Shown: positions 51,669-60,868, numbered from the stretch's first letter. The stretch: DNA of 64,000 nt from Clostridium sp. AF37-5 (GCF_003477605.1 NZ_QUDR01000002.1:124001-188000); one strand, 5' to 3'. The notes: a model not told the origin generated them from the letters alone. A program made the numbers and translations.

Positions 51669-53011
51669 CAGAACTTTCACGATATATAATCGTTATTTTA
51701 TTTGCTCTGTATACCTTCTACAGTTACCGCGCGTTTATCGGACGGGCGGCAGGAAATAATGAGGGAGTATTCCGGGCACAGCGTGTGCTTATCGTGATGC
51801 TTCATTTGGTTTGCAGTGCAGTTATTTTAGTGGAAGAAAAAGAAATTAAATATGTGGTTTTGTGGGCACTTGAGTTATTCTTTTTTCTGTTTTTTACGAA
51901 AATCTATCAGGTGTTTTACAAGGGAATGTCAAAACTAATCTGGAATAACATGATGATTTGCATGATGATTGGATTTATTATGCTTGGCAGACTTTCCTAT
52001 GATTATGCAATCAGACAGCTTGTGATGGCATCGCTTGCTTTGGGAGTGTGTCTTTTAGTGCCGTTGTTTATTGAGCGTTTTACGATTTGGGAAAAAATCG
52101 GTTGGCAGTATGCGCTTGCCGGTGTCCTGCTTTTACTTTTGGTGTTTGTTATTGGTGTGGAAAAATACGGCGCAAGAAACTGGGTTTCGATTGGTGGATT
52201 TGAATTGCAGCCGTCTGAATTTGTGAAAATTATTTATGTATTTTTTATCGCATCGCTTTTGGCAAAGCGGACGGATTTTAAGAGTGTTGCCGTGATTAGT
52301 ATTGCGGCGGCAGTACATGTGGGAATCCTTGTATTAGAAAAAGATTTGGGCGCAGCACTGATTTATTTTGTGACATATCTTATGATGCTTTATGCGGCGA
52401 CGATGAAACTGCGCTATCTGGCGGCAGGTTTTTTTGCAGGGACGGTGGCGTCTGTTGTGGCGTACCGGTTATTTGCGCATGTGCGTGTGCGTGTGGCGGC
52501 GTGGCAGGACCCCTGGTCGAACATGAATCAGGGTGGCTATCAGATTTGCCAGAGTTTGTTTGCAATCGGAACTGGAGGATTGTTTGGCATGGGACTTGGA
52601 CAGGGCATGCCAAAGAGTGTGCCGGTTGTGGAAAGTGATTTTATTTTTTCTGCAATTGCAGAGGAAATGGGTGTCATTTTCTGTATCTTTTTGATTTTGA
52701 TTTACATCAGTTCTTTTATTATGTTTGTCAATATCGCCTTAAAAATGAAAAAGAATTTTTATAAACTGTGTGCATTCGGATTGAGTGTAGTTTTGATTTT
52801 CCAGGTGTTTTTGAGTATCGGTGGAGTAACCAAATTTATTCCGTCAACCGGTGTGACGCTGCCGTTAATCAGTTACGGTGGCAGTTCCATTATAACGACG
52901 ATTGTGATTTTTAGTATTATTCAGGGAATGTATGTGAGAAACCGAAGAGAGGAGGTCACGACAAATGAAGAACAAGCAGCAATTAATCGAAAATCCGGAA
53001 AAAGGCAGTAA
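51653..53011 (+). CDS. SEDS-family peptidoglycan glycosyltransferase (FtsW/RodA)
   Basis: The protein of 452 residues has about ten membrane helices and SEDS signatures: LQPSEFVKIIYVFFIASLLA, LEKDLGAALIYFVTYLMMLY, and the C-terminal PSTGVTLPLISYGGSS. SEDS proteins polymerise lipid II and work with a class B penicillin-binding protein. The following gene is exactly that, with a 47-base overlap, so the two form a dedicated pair. The first four helices before GARNW are longer than in minimal RodA. It cannot be assigned to elongation (RodA) or division (FtsW) from sequence alone; the partner resembles PbpA, which is usually paired with RodA-like proteins. Confidence 0.9.
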   Translation: MELIIAELSRYIIVILFALYTFYSYRAFIGRAAGNNEGVFRAQRVLIVMLHLVCSAVILVEEKEIKYVVLWALELFFFLFFTKIYQVFYKGMSKLIWNNMMICMMIGFIMLGRLSYDYAIRQLVMASLALGVCLLVPLFIERFTIWEKIGWQYALAGVLLLLLVFVIGVEKYGARNWVSIGGFELQPSEFVKIIYVFFIASLLAKRTDFKSVAVISIAAAVHVGILVLEKDLGAALIYFVTYLMMLYAATMKLRYLAAGFFAGTVASVVAYRLFAHVRVRVAAWQDPWSNMNQGGYQICQSLFAIGTGGLFGMGLGQGMPKSVPVVESDFIFSAIAEEMGVIFCIFLILIYISSFIMFVNIALKMKKNFYKLCAFGLSVVLIFQVFLSIGGVTKFIPSTGVTLPLISYGGSSIITTIVIFSIIQGMYVRNRREEVTTNEEQAAINRKSGKRQ

Positions 53012-54419
53012 ACGCCAGAACCGGGAAATGGCGGTTGTGACCTATCTTGTGATGGCAATCTTTTTTATTCTTGCCGGATATATGGTTTATTTTATCATTC
53101 ACGATTCGGATCAAGTGTTAAATAATTCGGCAAATAAACGTCAGGAACTTTTAGCCAAGCGTGTGACGAAAGGTAAAATTTTATCGGACAAAGGAAAAGT
53201 GCTGGCAAAGACAGTTACGGATTCTTCAGGAAACGAAACGAGAAAGTATCCGTATGGCAGCTTGTTTGCGCATGTTGTCGGACGTTCTTCGCATGGGAAA
53301 ACCGGGTTGGAGGCATCAGAAAGTTATACGATGCTGACCTCCGGACTGAATCCATTTCTTAGTACGATTAATGAACTAAAAGGGAAAAAAAATCCGGGAA
53401 ACAATGTAGTTACCACATTGAATGTCGGGCTTTCCAAAGCGGCGAGTAATGCACTTGGTTCAAAGCGTGGAGCGGTTGTTGTGATGGACCCGGAAACCGG
53501 GAAAATACTGGCGATGGTGAGTAAACCATCATACGACCCCAATCAATTGACGGATGCCAGATGGAACAAATTGACATCGGATTCCGGGGAGCAGTCGGCG
53601 CTTTATAACCGGGCAACACAAGGGTTGTACCCGCCGGGGTCAACTTTTAAATTGTATACAGCGTTTGAATTTATGAGAGAACAGGATAATTATTCAAAAT
53701 TTCATTATACCTGTACCGGAAAAATTGGAACAGGAAGTGAACAGATTAAGTGCTATGGTGGTGAAGTGCACGGAAAAGTGGATTTGGAAAAGGCATTTGC
53801 CGAATCTTGTAATGCAGCATTTTGCTCCATCGGAGATGGTTTGAACCGGAATTCGTGGCGCAAGTTATGTGAATCCTTTTATTACAATAAAAGCATTCCG
53901 CTTGAAAAAATGGAGCAGAAATCGTCCCGTTTTACGATTGATAACAAGACGGCGCAGGGCGATGTAAGACAGGCGTCAATCGGACAGGGACAGACACTGG
54001 TTACGCCGCTGCAAAATATTTTACTTGTCTGTGCATCAGTCAATGGCGGTGAATTGATGCAGCCATATGTGGTTGACCGGATTGAGGATGCAAACGGAAA
54101 TACGGTTTCTGAAAATACACCGAAATCACTCGGGAAGAAAATGTCAGAAAAAGAGGCAAAACAATTAAAGAAATTAATGAGGGGAACCGTAAAAGGTGGA
54201 ACGGCGACGTCTTTATACTATGGAACGCCATATAAGGCAGGTGGAAAGACGGGTTCTGCGGAGTTCCAAAACGGTTCGACGGATTCTCATGCGTGGTTTG
54301 TCGGCTACGCGGAAAAAAATGGTAAAAAGCTTTGCGTCAGCGTAGTTGTAGAGGCTGCGGGAACCGGAAGTGCCTATGCTGTTCCGATTGCTAAAAAGGT
54401 GTTTGACGCTTATTGGTAG
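52965..54419 (+). CDS. Class B penicillin-binding protein (PbpA-like transpeptidase)
   Basis: The protein cross-links peptidoglycan. The 484-residue product has a short cytoplasmic tail and one membrane helix (about 24-45), a small pedestal domain, and a transpeptidase domain with the three active-site motifs: S-x-x-K in GSTFKLY (Ser near 226), S-x-N in ESCNAAF (near 282) and K-T-G in GKTGSAEFQ (near 427). The size and short pedestal match PbpA rather than the longer FtsI or SpoVD. The ATG at 52965 lies inside the SEDS gene after GAGGAGGTCACGACAA, giving a 47-base overlap and strong coupling. Confidence 0.93.
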   Translation: MKNKQQLIENPEKGSKRQNREMAVVTYLVMAIFFILAGYMVYFIIHDSDQVLNNSANKRQELLAKRVTKGKILSDKGKVLAKTVTDSSGNETRKYPYGSLFAHVVGRSSHGKTGLEASESYTMLTSGLNPFLSTINELKGKKNPGNNVVTTLNVGLSKAASNALGSKRGAVVVMDPETGKILAMVSKPSYDPNQLTDARWNKLTSDSGEQSALYNRATQGLYPPGSTFKLYTAFEFMREQDNYSKFHYTCTGKIGTGSEQIKCYGGEVHGKVDLEKAFAESCNAAFCSIGDGLNRNSWRKLCESFYYNKSIPLEKMEQKSSRFTIDNKTAQGDVRQASIGQGQTLVTPLQNILLVCASVNGGELMQPYVVDRIEDANGNTVSENTPKSLGKKMSEKEAKQLKKLMRGTVKGGTATSLYYGTPYKAGGKTGSAEFQNGSTDSHAWFVGYAEKNGKKLCVSVVVEAAGTGSAYAVPIAKKVFDAYW

Positions 54420-54486
54420 AATGGGGTATACTAAGAAAAAAAACACGTGTACAGAGGAACGTGATTTCCACGCAGGAGGGATTGCA

Positions 54487-54939
54487 ATGATAGAAGCAAC
54501 AAGCTGTGGCGGAGTAGTAATTTTCCGGGGTAAGATATTATTGTTGTATAAAAATGTGAAACACAAATATGAAGGCTGGGTTCTTCCGAAAGGAACAGTT
54601 GAGCAGGGAGAAAGTTTTCCGGAGACGGCATTACGTGAAGTAAAGGAGGAGGCAAGTGCGCTGTGCCGGATTGTTGATTATGTTGACCGAAGCCACTACA
54701 CATTTGAAGTGCCGGAGGGGACGGTATCCAAAGATGTTCATTGGTTTTTAATGCAGTCGGATAGTTTCTATTCAAAACCACAAAGGGAGGAATATTTTCA
54801 GGATTCGGGGTATTATAAATACCATGAGGCATATCATCTGCTGAAGTTTGCCAATGAACGCAAAATTTTGGAACATGCGTATGCTAAGTACCAATTACTC
54901 CGTAAAAATCAGATGTGGGGCAGACCAAGAAGATTGTGA
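54487..54939 (+). CDS. NUDIX hydrolase
   Basis: The protein of 150 residues has the Nudix box spread over GTVEQGESFPETALREVKEE, with the REVKEE core binding metal; the final Gly of the consensus is replaced by Ala-Ser. It starts with SCGGVVIFRGKILLLYKN, common to the MutT-like group. The substrate is not predictable, although Ap4A or nucleotide-polyphosphate hydrolases of this size are common. Its ATG at 54487 follows GCAGGAGGG. The downstream gene is a polyphosphate:AMP phosphotransferase, so both may act on phosphate-rich nucleotides; this is inference. Confidence 0.88.
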   Translation: MIEATSCGGVVIFRGKILLLYKNVKHKYEGWVLPKGTVEQGESFPETALREVKEEASALCRIVDYVDRSHYTFEVPEGTVSKDVHWFLMQSDSFYSKPQREEYFQDSGYYKYHEAYHLLKFANERKILEHAYAKYQLLRKNQMWGRPRRL

Positions 54940-54954
54940 AAAGGGGTGTTACTT

Positions 54955-56403
54955 ATGCTTGATAAGGTAATGATGGAGCGAAAAGAAGTTCGCAAAGACT
55001 ATGATGAGAGACTGGCACATTTAGAAATTCGTATGGGAGAACTGCAGCGGCAGTGCCGGAGTATGGGGATTCCGATTGTTATTGTGTTTGAGGGGTTTTC
55101 TGCGTCCGGAAAAGGAACAATGATTGGACGGATGATTCGTCCTCTTGACCCAAGAGGTTTTCAGGTTTTTACGATGGAAAAGGAAACGAAAGAGGATAAA
55201 AGGCATCCATATTTATGGCGTTATGCGACGAAAATGCCGGCAAAAGGAAGAATTCATATTTTTGATCACAGCTGGTATCAGGGGTTCCCGGATATTTTAC
55301 AGGCGGACGAAATCTGCCGGTACGAAAAGCAGTTTACCGACGATGGAGTTGTTTTGATTAAGTTTTTTCTTGCTATTACAAAAAAGGAGCAGAAAAAACG
55401 GTTAAACCATTTGGCAGGCAGTGAGGACACGAGCTGGCGTGTCAAAGAAAAAGACTGGAAAAATAATGAGAATTATGACAAATGTTTCTCACAATTTGAT
55501 ACTATGCTGGTACAGACCGATACGGCAAATGCGCCGTGGACAATTGTCGAGGCAATGGACAAAAAATTTGCAGTAGATAAAATTTTAACGACAATTGTAA
55601 ACGGGCTGGAGCAGGCGGTCGAGAAGAATCAGAAAAAAGGAAATCCGGAAACGGATTCTAAAAGTGAGGATACAGATGCATATCTGCAAAACAGTGTGTT
55701 AAAAGGTGTGGATTTGACGCTCTCTTTGACGCCTGAGGAATATAAGAAAAAGAAAAAAGATTTGCAAAAGCGGATGGAGAAACTTCACAATCAGATGTAT
55801 TTGCAGCGTGTGCCTGTGGTGCTAGCATTCGAAGGCTGGGATGCCGGTGGAAAAGGCGGTGCCATTAAGCGCATTACCCAGTGTATGGATGCGCGTGGTT
55901 ATGAAGTGGTGCCAATTGCTTCGCCAAATGATATCGAAAAAGCACATCATTATTTGTGGCGGTTCTGGAATCATTTTCCAAAGGACGGACACATGGCAAT
56001 TTTTGACCGCACCTGGTATGGAAGAGTGTTAGTTGAGCGTGTGGAAGGTTTTGCCACGGAGGAAGAATGGAAACGTGCTTATCAGGAAATTAATGATATG
56101 GAAGCCCATTTGGTAAAATCCGGTACAATTGTTTTGAAATTCTGGATGCACATCGACAAAGATGAGCAGGAAAAACGCTTTAAGCAGCGAATGGAAACGC
56201 CGGAAAAACAGTGGAAAATTACAGATGAAGACTGGCGCAACCGTGACAAATGGGATGACTACGAAAAAGCAGTCGATGAGATGATGTTACGCACATCGAC
56301 GACAGAAGCCCCATGGCATATTATTGAGGCAAATTCCAAGTTATACGCAAGGATTAAAGTCCTTGAAATTGTTGTGGAGGCATTGGAAAAGAGGTTAGAA
56401 TGA
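54955..56403 (+). CDS. pap: Two-domain polyphosphate:AMP phosphotransferase (PPK2 class II)
   Basis: The enzyme uses polyphosphate to phosphorylate AMP to ADP. The protein of 482 residues holds two fused PPK2 domains. The first (about 20-235) has a P-loop GFSASGKGTMIGRMI and DHSWYQGFPD. The second (about 275-480) has the canonical GWDAGGKGGAIKRI and DRTWYGRVLVE. In the first copy the P-loop Asp is replaced by Ser and the DR-WYxR motif is altered, which fits the known pattern that only the C-terminal copy is catalytic. AAGGGG precedes the ATG at 54955. Its end overlaps the next start (ATGA). Confidence 0.93.
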   Translation: MLDKVMMERKEVRKDYDERLAHLEIRMGELQRQCRSMGIPIVIVFEGFSASGKGTMIGRMIRPLDPRGFQVFTMEKETKEDKRHPYLWRYATKMPAKGRIHIFDHSWYQGFPDILQADEICRYEKQFTDDGVVLIKFFLAITKKEQKKRLNHLAGSEDTSWRVKEKDWKNNENYDKCFSQFDTMLVQTDTANAPWTIVEAMDKKFAVDKILTTIVNGLEQAVEKNQKKGNPETDSKSEDTDAYLQNSVLKGVDLTLSLTPEEYKKKKKDLQKRMEKLHNQMYLQRVPVVLAFEGWDAGGKGGAIKRITQCMDARGYEVVPIASPNDIEKAHHYLWRFWNHFPKDGHMAIFDRTWYGRVLVERVEGFATEEEWKRAYQEINDMEAHLVKSGTIVLKFWMHIDKDEQEKRFKQRMETPEKQWKITDEDWRNRDKWDDYEKAVDEMMLRTSTTEAPWHIIEANSKLYARIKVLEIVVEALEKRLE

Positions 56404-57743
56404 ATACAAATCAGAAAATCCGAAGAATCGGAGGAATTGTTGTTTTATTAATTTTATGCGGTATGCTTTTGCCTGTATTTTGTAAAAACAGCAGGGCGGC
56501 AGAGGTGACGCATTATTATGTTTATCTGGATGACGCCCGCTATGAGGTGACAAAGGACGAGTATGCGAGAATTTACGGAAGCCAGTCAGATACCGATGTG
56601 CTGGTTTCGATTTTAAGAGAAATCTTAGGAGAGCGCATGCCGGCATCCTTTTCCGTTGTGTCTGGAGAGGTAACGACAGAAAACAGCGACAGTACCTACG
56701 GCAATTCGGATTTTTTGATTGAAAATGGCAGATTGATTTCTTATCGGGGAAGCGATACGACCGTAACCGTACCAAATACGGTAACGGTGGTTTCTTCGCT
56801 TGCCTTTTATAACAATTCAAAGGTGAAGAAAATTATTCTTCCGTCAAGTGTAACGACAGTTGAAAAGTATGCTTTTGCCAAATGTTCATCACTTCGTGTG
56901 ATTTCTTTTCCAAAAGAAACTGTTACATTGATAGACAATATCCTTTATGACTGTGGAAAAATCTTAAATTTTGCAGCACCAAAATTAAGTAAGGCGTATT
57001 CGTATGCCGAGAAAAAAGGAATTGCCGTTACGACAACAAACAAAATTAAATTTGCATCTTCCCATATTTACCTTCTTGCGGGTGATACCGACACGATTCC
57101 TTTGCTCAACTGCATTAATACAGTAACGTATAAGAGTAAGAAAAAGAGTGTGGTATCTGTTACAAAAAGCGGTAAAATTCGTGCAAAAAAGAAAGGAACC
57201 ACCATAATTCAGGCATCTGCCGGCGGTAAAAAATATCAGTACAAAGTAACGGTATACGGAAAAGCAGTTGGAAAACGGGTAAACCAGATTATTAAATCGG
57301 TTATTAAAAAAGATATGACGAATTATCAAAAAGTACAGGCAGTACATAATTGGATGATTCGAAATGTAAAATATGATTATTACAGTCTCAAACGCGGATA
57401 TGTACCGAGTGTATCCCACACAGCAAAGGGAGCACTGCTGAAAAAAGTGGCAGTGTGTGATGGTTATTCGCATGCCTTTCAGATGGTGATGCGTAAACTT
57501 AAAATTCCGTGCCGCTTTGTAACCGGTTCAAGCGGTAGCGTCGGCCATGCATGGAATATGGTGAAACTTTCCGGTAAGTGGTATCACATTGATGTGACCT
57601 TTGACGACCCGATTATCAATGGCACAAACACCAACAAAAAACCGTATTATACATACTTTTTGAAATCGAGTTCGGTGATGAAAAAAACACATCATTTTAC
57701 TGCATCGAAATACCCAAAATGTAACAGTAAAAAATATGACTAA
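56400..57743 (+). CDS. Secreted transglutaminase-like protein with LRR and Ig-like domains
   Basis: The product of 447 residues has a signal peptide (cleavage near SRA-AEV, residue 35). A BspA-type leucine-rich repeat region follows at about 115-200 (VVSSLAFYNNSKVKKIILPS, then VEKYAFAKCSSLRVISFPKE). A Big_2-like bacterial Ig domain lies at about 215-285, and a transglutaminase/protease-like domain at about 300-430. The catalytic triad is visible: Cys353 in AVCDGYSHAFQM, His383 in GHAWNMVK and Asp398 in WYHIDVTFDD. Such proteins may cleave or cross-link peptide bonds at the cell wall. The ATG overlaps the stop of pap as ATGA. Confidence 0.85.
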   Translation: MNTNQKIRRIGGIVVLLILCGMLLPVFCKNSRAAEVTHYYVYLDDARYEVTKDEYARIYGSQSDTDVLVSILREILGERMPASFSVVSGEVTTENSDSTYGNSDFLIENGRLISYRGSDTTVTVPNTVTVVSSLAFYNNSKVKKIILPSSVTTVEKYAFAKCSSLRVISFPKETVTLIDNILYDCGKILNFAAPKLSKAYSYAEKKGIAVTTTNKIKFASSHIYLLAGDTDTIPLLNCINTVTYKSKKKSVVSVTKSGKIRAKKKGTTIIQASAGGKKYQYKVTVYGKAVGKRVNQIIKSVIKKDMTNYQKVQAVHNWMIRNVKYDYYSLKRGYVPSVSHTAKGALLKKVAVCDGYSHAFQMVMRKLKIPCRFVTGSSGSVGHAWNMVKLSGKWYHIDVTFDDPIINGTNTNKKPYYTYFLKSSSVMKKTHHFTASKYPKCNSKKYD

Positions 57744-57749
57744 TTTTTT

Positions 57750-57839
57750 GGGCTCCGTAATTTAGAAAAAAGACTTTGCGTCTCGTGAGTGGTCAAACCC
57801 ACGAGTCACAATGTCTTTTTTCTAAATTACTGGAATCCC
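57750..57839. repeat. Palindromic intergenic element, copy A (about 90 bp)
   Basis: An 18-bp perfect inverted repeat GTAATTTAGAAAAAAGAC (57757-57774) pairs with 57813-57830. It extends outward imperfectly (GGGCTCC with GGAATCCC) and inward through CTCGTG and CACGAG. It lies seven bases after the stop of the transglutaminase gene and could also terminate it. The arm sequences match copy B at 58147-58298 in opposite orientation. Confidence 0.72.
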
Positions 57840-57900
57840 AATAAATTGTCATTAAATATTTGCTACAAGCAAATTATTTTAGAATCTAATTCGTTAAATA

Positions 57901-57945
57901 AAAAAGCACTAGAAACAACGTTTTTCGTAGTTTTTAGTGCTTTTT
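57901..57945 (-). terminator. Terminator of tRNA-Leu
   Basis: On the minus strand, AAAAAGCACTAAAAACTACG pairs with CGTTGTTTCTAGTGCTTTTT with two imperfect positions and a five-base loop. It lies seven bases after the tRNA 3' end. The T-rich right side suits rho-independent termination. Confidence 0.74.
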
Positions 57946-57951
57946 AGTGAG

Positions 57952-58035
57952 TGCGGATGGCGGGACTTGAACCCGCACGATGTCACCACCGCAAGATTTT
58001 GAGTCTTGTGCGTCTGCCAATTCCGCCACATCCGC
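57952..58035 (-). tRNA. tRNA-Leu (anticodon CAA)
   Basis: Class II tRNA of 84 bases read on the minus strand. The acceptor stem GCGGATG pairs with CATCCGC, discriminator A. The anticodon stem CAAGA / TCTTG encloses the loop CTCAAAA with anticodon CAA, decoding UUG. The variable arm is long, and the T arm has GCGGGTTCAAGTCCCGC. CCA is not encoded. Confidence 0.96.
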
Positions 58036-58049
58036 TCACAACGATATTT

Positions 58050-58078
58050 ACTATACCATCCTTTTTTTAATGTGTCAA
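58050..58078 (-). promoter_or_regulatory. Promoter of tRNA-Leu
   Basis: On the minus strand, TTGACA (58078-58073) and TATAGT (58055-58050) with a 17-base spacer, 15 bases before the tRNA 5' end. Confidence 0.78.
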
Positions 58079-58146
58079 CACTTTTTTAGAAAAAAAGTTA
58101 GTAAGTTTGATTATGTTTGTGACAAATGTTCGCTGCCGGTTCCTTT

Positions 58147-58298
58147 GGATTTCAGTAATTCCGTAGAAAAACTTTGCGACTCGTGGGTTTGAGTACGTCG
58201 GTATGTGGCACTGGTAGTTTCAGTGCCCATACCGCTACGCACTCAACGAGCGAGAGTGCCCACGAGACGCAAAGCTATTCTACGAAATTGCGGAACCC
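58147..58298. repeat. Palindromic intergenic element, copy B (about 152 bp)
   Basis: Long imperfect inverted repeat. The left arm, from TTCAGTAATTCCGTAG through ACTTTGCGACTCGTGGG, pairs with the right arm CCCACGAGACGCAAAG through TACGAAATTGCGGAACCC. Inside is a second stem (TTGAGTACG with CGCACTCAA) and a central hairpin CGGTATGTGGCACTG / CAGTGCCCATACCG (about 58199-58233). The left arm resembles the reverse complement of the right arm of copy A, down to ACTCGTGGGTTTGA. No protein is credible here. Confidence 0.75.
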
Positions 58299-58333
58299 AA
58301 ACAATTCCCACAAACTTTTCTTTTTATATTGTG

Positions 58334-58362
58334 TTTCAACACATTTACGTGTAAAATATAAT
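58334..58362 (+). promoter_or_regulatory. Probable promoter of the 818-residue surface protein gene
   Basis: TATAAT at 58357-58362 with a weak -35 TTTCAA at 58334-58339, spacer 17 bases, 37 bases before the ATG. The -10 is strong and the -35 poor. Confidence 0.5.
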
Positions 58363-58398
58363 TTATCATGAATTAAGTTATATTAGAAGGGAGAACTT

Positions 58399-60855
58399 AT
58401 GAGAAAACGTAAGTTAAAAAAAGGATTAGCATGGATTTTAGCATGTGCATTATTTATGGGGATGACCCCGGTGAATACGCAGGCGAAGGAACAAAAAAAC
58501 AGAGAAATTGTATTATTTAATGCAAATGTGACTTCAGGTGGAAGTGTGACCGGAGGGGCAGCTACGATAGAGCCTACGGCTGAACCAAAAGAAATTGTTA
58601 CGGTAACACCATTTTCCGGCTTGTGGAAGTATTATGGACAGAAGCGTACCTTTATCAGAGATGTGCATTACGCAGTATCCGATGAAAAGGATTTGCCGGA
58701 TGGAGTTACACTTACGATTTCATCGGAAACTGCCGGAAAACAGCAGTTTGTGTTAAAGGATGAAAGGAGCAGTGATGAGAAACAGAAAATTTCTTATCAG
58801 CTGGCAAAAAATGCTCCGGCTTATGAAATTCGTGCTTATCATACGAATGCGGTGGCAAAGACGGAAAAAGGTACAATTAATATTGCAGACAGGACAGGAT
58901 TGACAGACGATAAGGTTGAGATAGAAGCACCGGCAGGCTATCGAATCAGCAGTCAGGCTTCAGTGGATGCAAATTGGGCAGATACGATGTCTGTGACGTT
59001 GACAGAAGGAAAAAATGAGATTGCTTATTATTTAGCATCGAAACAGGCAGATGCGACAAAGAATGCGATTGATACGACAAAGAAAACGATTACAATTGTA
59101 GCTGATTTTACAGCACCACAGATTACATCGGTTTCCGGTTTTGACAGTGATACCGATACGACTTCTTCCGGATTGATTACCGGAAATGAACCGGGTAAAT
59201 TTTATTATGTGGTACTGCCAAAGGCGTTAGGCGAAGAGGCAGAGAAAGAAAGCGGTGGCATGACAACAAAATTTATATTGTCGCGTGTGACTTCTCATTA
59301 TGGGATTGTTGGTTATGGAAGAGTAGATGGTGCAAAAGCTTCTAATTTTTCATTTAATGGACTTGCAGCGGAAACGGAATATGTAATTTATTCTTTTATG
59401 ACAGATGATGCAGGAAATGAATCGGCAGTGGCAAAAAGTGCGGTCTTTACGACTGACAAAATGGCAATTGCCGGAAGTGTGGAAATAACCGGAACACCGG
59501 CAATTGATGAGACGCTTACCGCAAAACCATCACTGGATTCAGTGGATCCGGGTGAATTGTCTTATCAGTGGTATCGTGTAAAAAAAGCAGAGGATGCAGA
59601 GAGTTTTGAGTCCGTGTTAGATGAGACAGGCGGAGCCGAAGAAGACGATTTGGAAGCGGAAGACGATGATGACGAAGAAGATGACAGCGATGACGATGGC
59701 ACGTATGAGTTGGATGCCATTCATAAATTTGCGACAAATGCAAAAGAAGAAGATGATGTCACGACCATTGACGGAGCGGCAGCAATTAAAGGAGCAACCG
59801 GGCTTACCTACAAAGTGACAAAAGAAGATATCGGATATCGTTTAATTTGCCAGGTGAAAGCAAAGAAATATTCCGGTTATCTGGCAGGACAGACAACGAC
59901 CTATGTGCCAAAACTAATTCCGGAGATTCCGAAAGTGACACTTGGAAGTTTTGTATATTCAAACAAGAAAAAACTTTCTTCAATTCGTCTGCCGGAGAGA
60001 TTTAGCTGGGTAGATAGTACGATTGTGCCGGTTTATGGAAATTCCGGCTATCGTGCGAAATATGTGCCGGAAAATACAGCAATGTACCGTACGGTGATTA
60101 TCCGTGTGAAAGTTCCGGTTAAGAAAAAAGCTCTGACAAAGAAAATGATTCGTTTGAAAAAGAAATATGCTTATGAAGGTAAGGCAATCAAAGGAAACGA
60201 AACGGTTAAGGATGGAAAAGAGGTGCTTGATTCCGGAAAAGATTACAAGGCATCTTATCAGAATAATAAAAATTTAGGAAAAGCAACAATTACGATTAAG
60301 GGAATCGGTAATTACAAGGGAACAAAAAAAGTTTCTTATACCATTGTGAAACGTTCGGTTCGCTCGGTAACTTGTCATTATAAAAAGGCAAAGAGTTATA
60401 CCGGAAGATGGGTGAAACCAAATGTGACGTTGAAGGTGGGGAAAGTAAAATTAGAGAAAAATAGAGACTATACATTGGTGTACCGGAATAATCTTCAAAT
60501 CGGAAAAGCATCGGTTGTTATACAGGGCATGGGCAATTTTACCGGAAAGAAAACCATTTCCTTTAAAATTGTGCCGCAGACACCGAAAATTCAGAAATTG
60601 AAGAAAAACAAGAAATCGTTTGCGATTACTTATTCGAGTGGGAAAATGGTACATGGGTACCAGATGGAAGTTTCGACGGCATCTTCCTTTGCTGCGAAAA
60701 AAACACAGAAATACATATTGAACGGAAACCGTTTTGAAGCGTACGGTCTGAAAAAAGGAACGTATTATATCCGTGTGAAAGCATATTACAGCAAAAAAGG
60801 AAAACGCTATGAGAGTGGTTACACAAGCAAACGGAAAATAAAAATCAAAAAATAA
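58399..60855 (+). CDS. Large secreted Ig-like repeat protein, function unknown
   Basis: The product of 818 residues has a signal peptide (LKKGLAWILACALFMGMTPV, cleavage near TQA-KEQ). Residues 40-240 contain a beta-rich domain with a Thr/Pro stretch. A fibronectin-like domain follows at about 245-350 (AAETEYVIYSFMTDDAGNES). The next domain is interrupted by a very acidic run at about 413-435 (EEDDLEAEDDDDEEDDSDDD). Two tandem repeats of about 72 residues come at 575-722 (DYKASYQNNKNLGKATITIK, then GIGNYKG; matched by DYTLVYRNNLQIGKASVVIQ, then GMGNFTG). A fibronectin III domain ends it. No sortase motif is visible. The Lys-rich C-terminus may bind wall polymers. Confidence 0.75.
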   Translation: MRKRKLKKGLAWILACALFMGMTPVNTQAKEQKNREIVLFNANVTSGGSVTGGAATIEPTAEPKEIVTVTPFSGLWKYYGQKRTFIRDVHYAVSDEKDLPDGVTLTISSETAGKQQFVLKDERSSDEKQKISYQLAKNAPAYEIRAYHTNAVAKTEKGTINIADRTGLTDDKVEIEAPAGYRISSQASVDANWADTMSVTLTEGKNEIAYYLASKQADATKNAIDTTKKTITIVADFTAPQITSVSGFDSDTDTTSSGLITGNEPGKFYYVVLPKALGEEAEKESGGMTTKFILSRVTSHYGIVGYGRVDGAKASNFSFNGLAAETEYVIYSFMTDDAGNESAVAKSAVFTTDKMAIAGSVEITGTPAIDETLTAKPSLDSVDPGELSYQWYRVKKAEDAESFESVLDETGGAEEDDLEAEDDDDEEDDSDDDGTYELDAIHKFATNAKEEDDVTTIDGAAAIKGATGLTYKVTKEDIGYRLICQVKAKKYSGYLAGQTTTYVPKLIPEIPKVTLGSFVYSNKKKLSSIRLPERFSWVDSTIVPVYGNSGYRAKYVPENTAMYRTVIIRVKVPVKKKALTKKMIRLKKKYAYEGKAIKGNETVKDGKEVLDSGKDYKASYQNNKNLGKATITIKGIGNYKGTKKVSYTIVKRSVRSVTCHYKKAKSYTGRWVKPNVTLKVGKVKLEKNRDYTLVYRNNLQIGKASVVIQGMGNFTGKKTISFKIVPQTPKIQKLKKNKKSFAITYSSGKMVHGYQMEVSTASSFAAKKTQKYILNGNRFEAYGLKKGTYYIRVKAYYSKKGKRYESGYTSKRKIKIKK

Positions 60856-60868
60856 AGAGGTCAAAAAA

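Noticed and set aside
57980..58371. Short frames over tRNA-Leu and the copy B repeat (57980-58192 and 58174-58371)
   Set aside because: They arise from the tRNA complement and from the palindromic arms. There is no ribosome site, and the composition is not protein-like.
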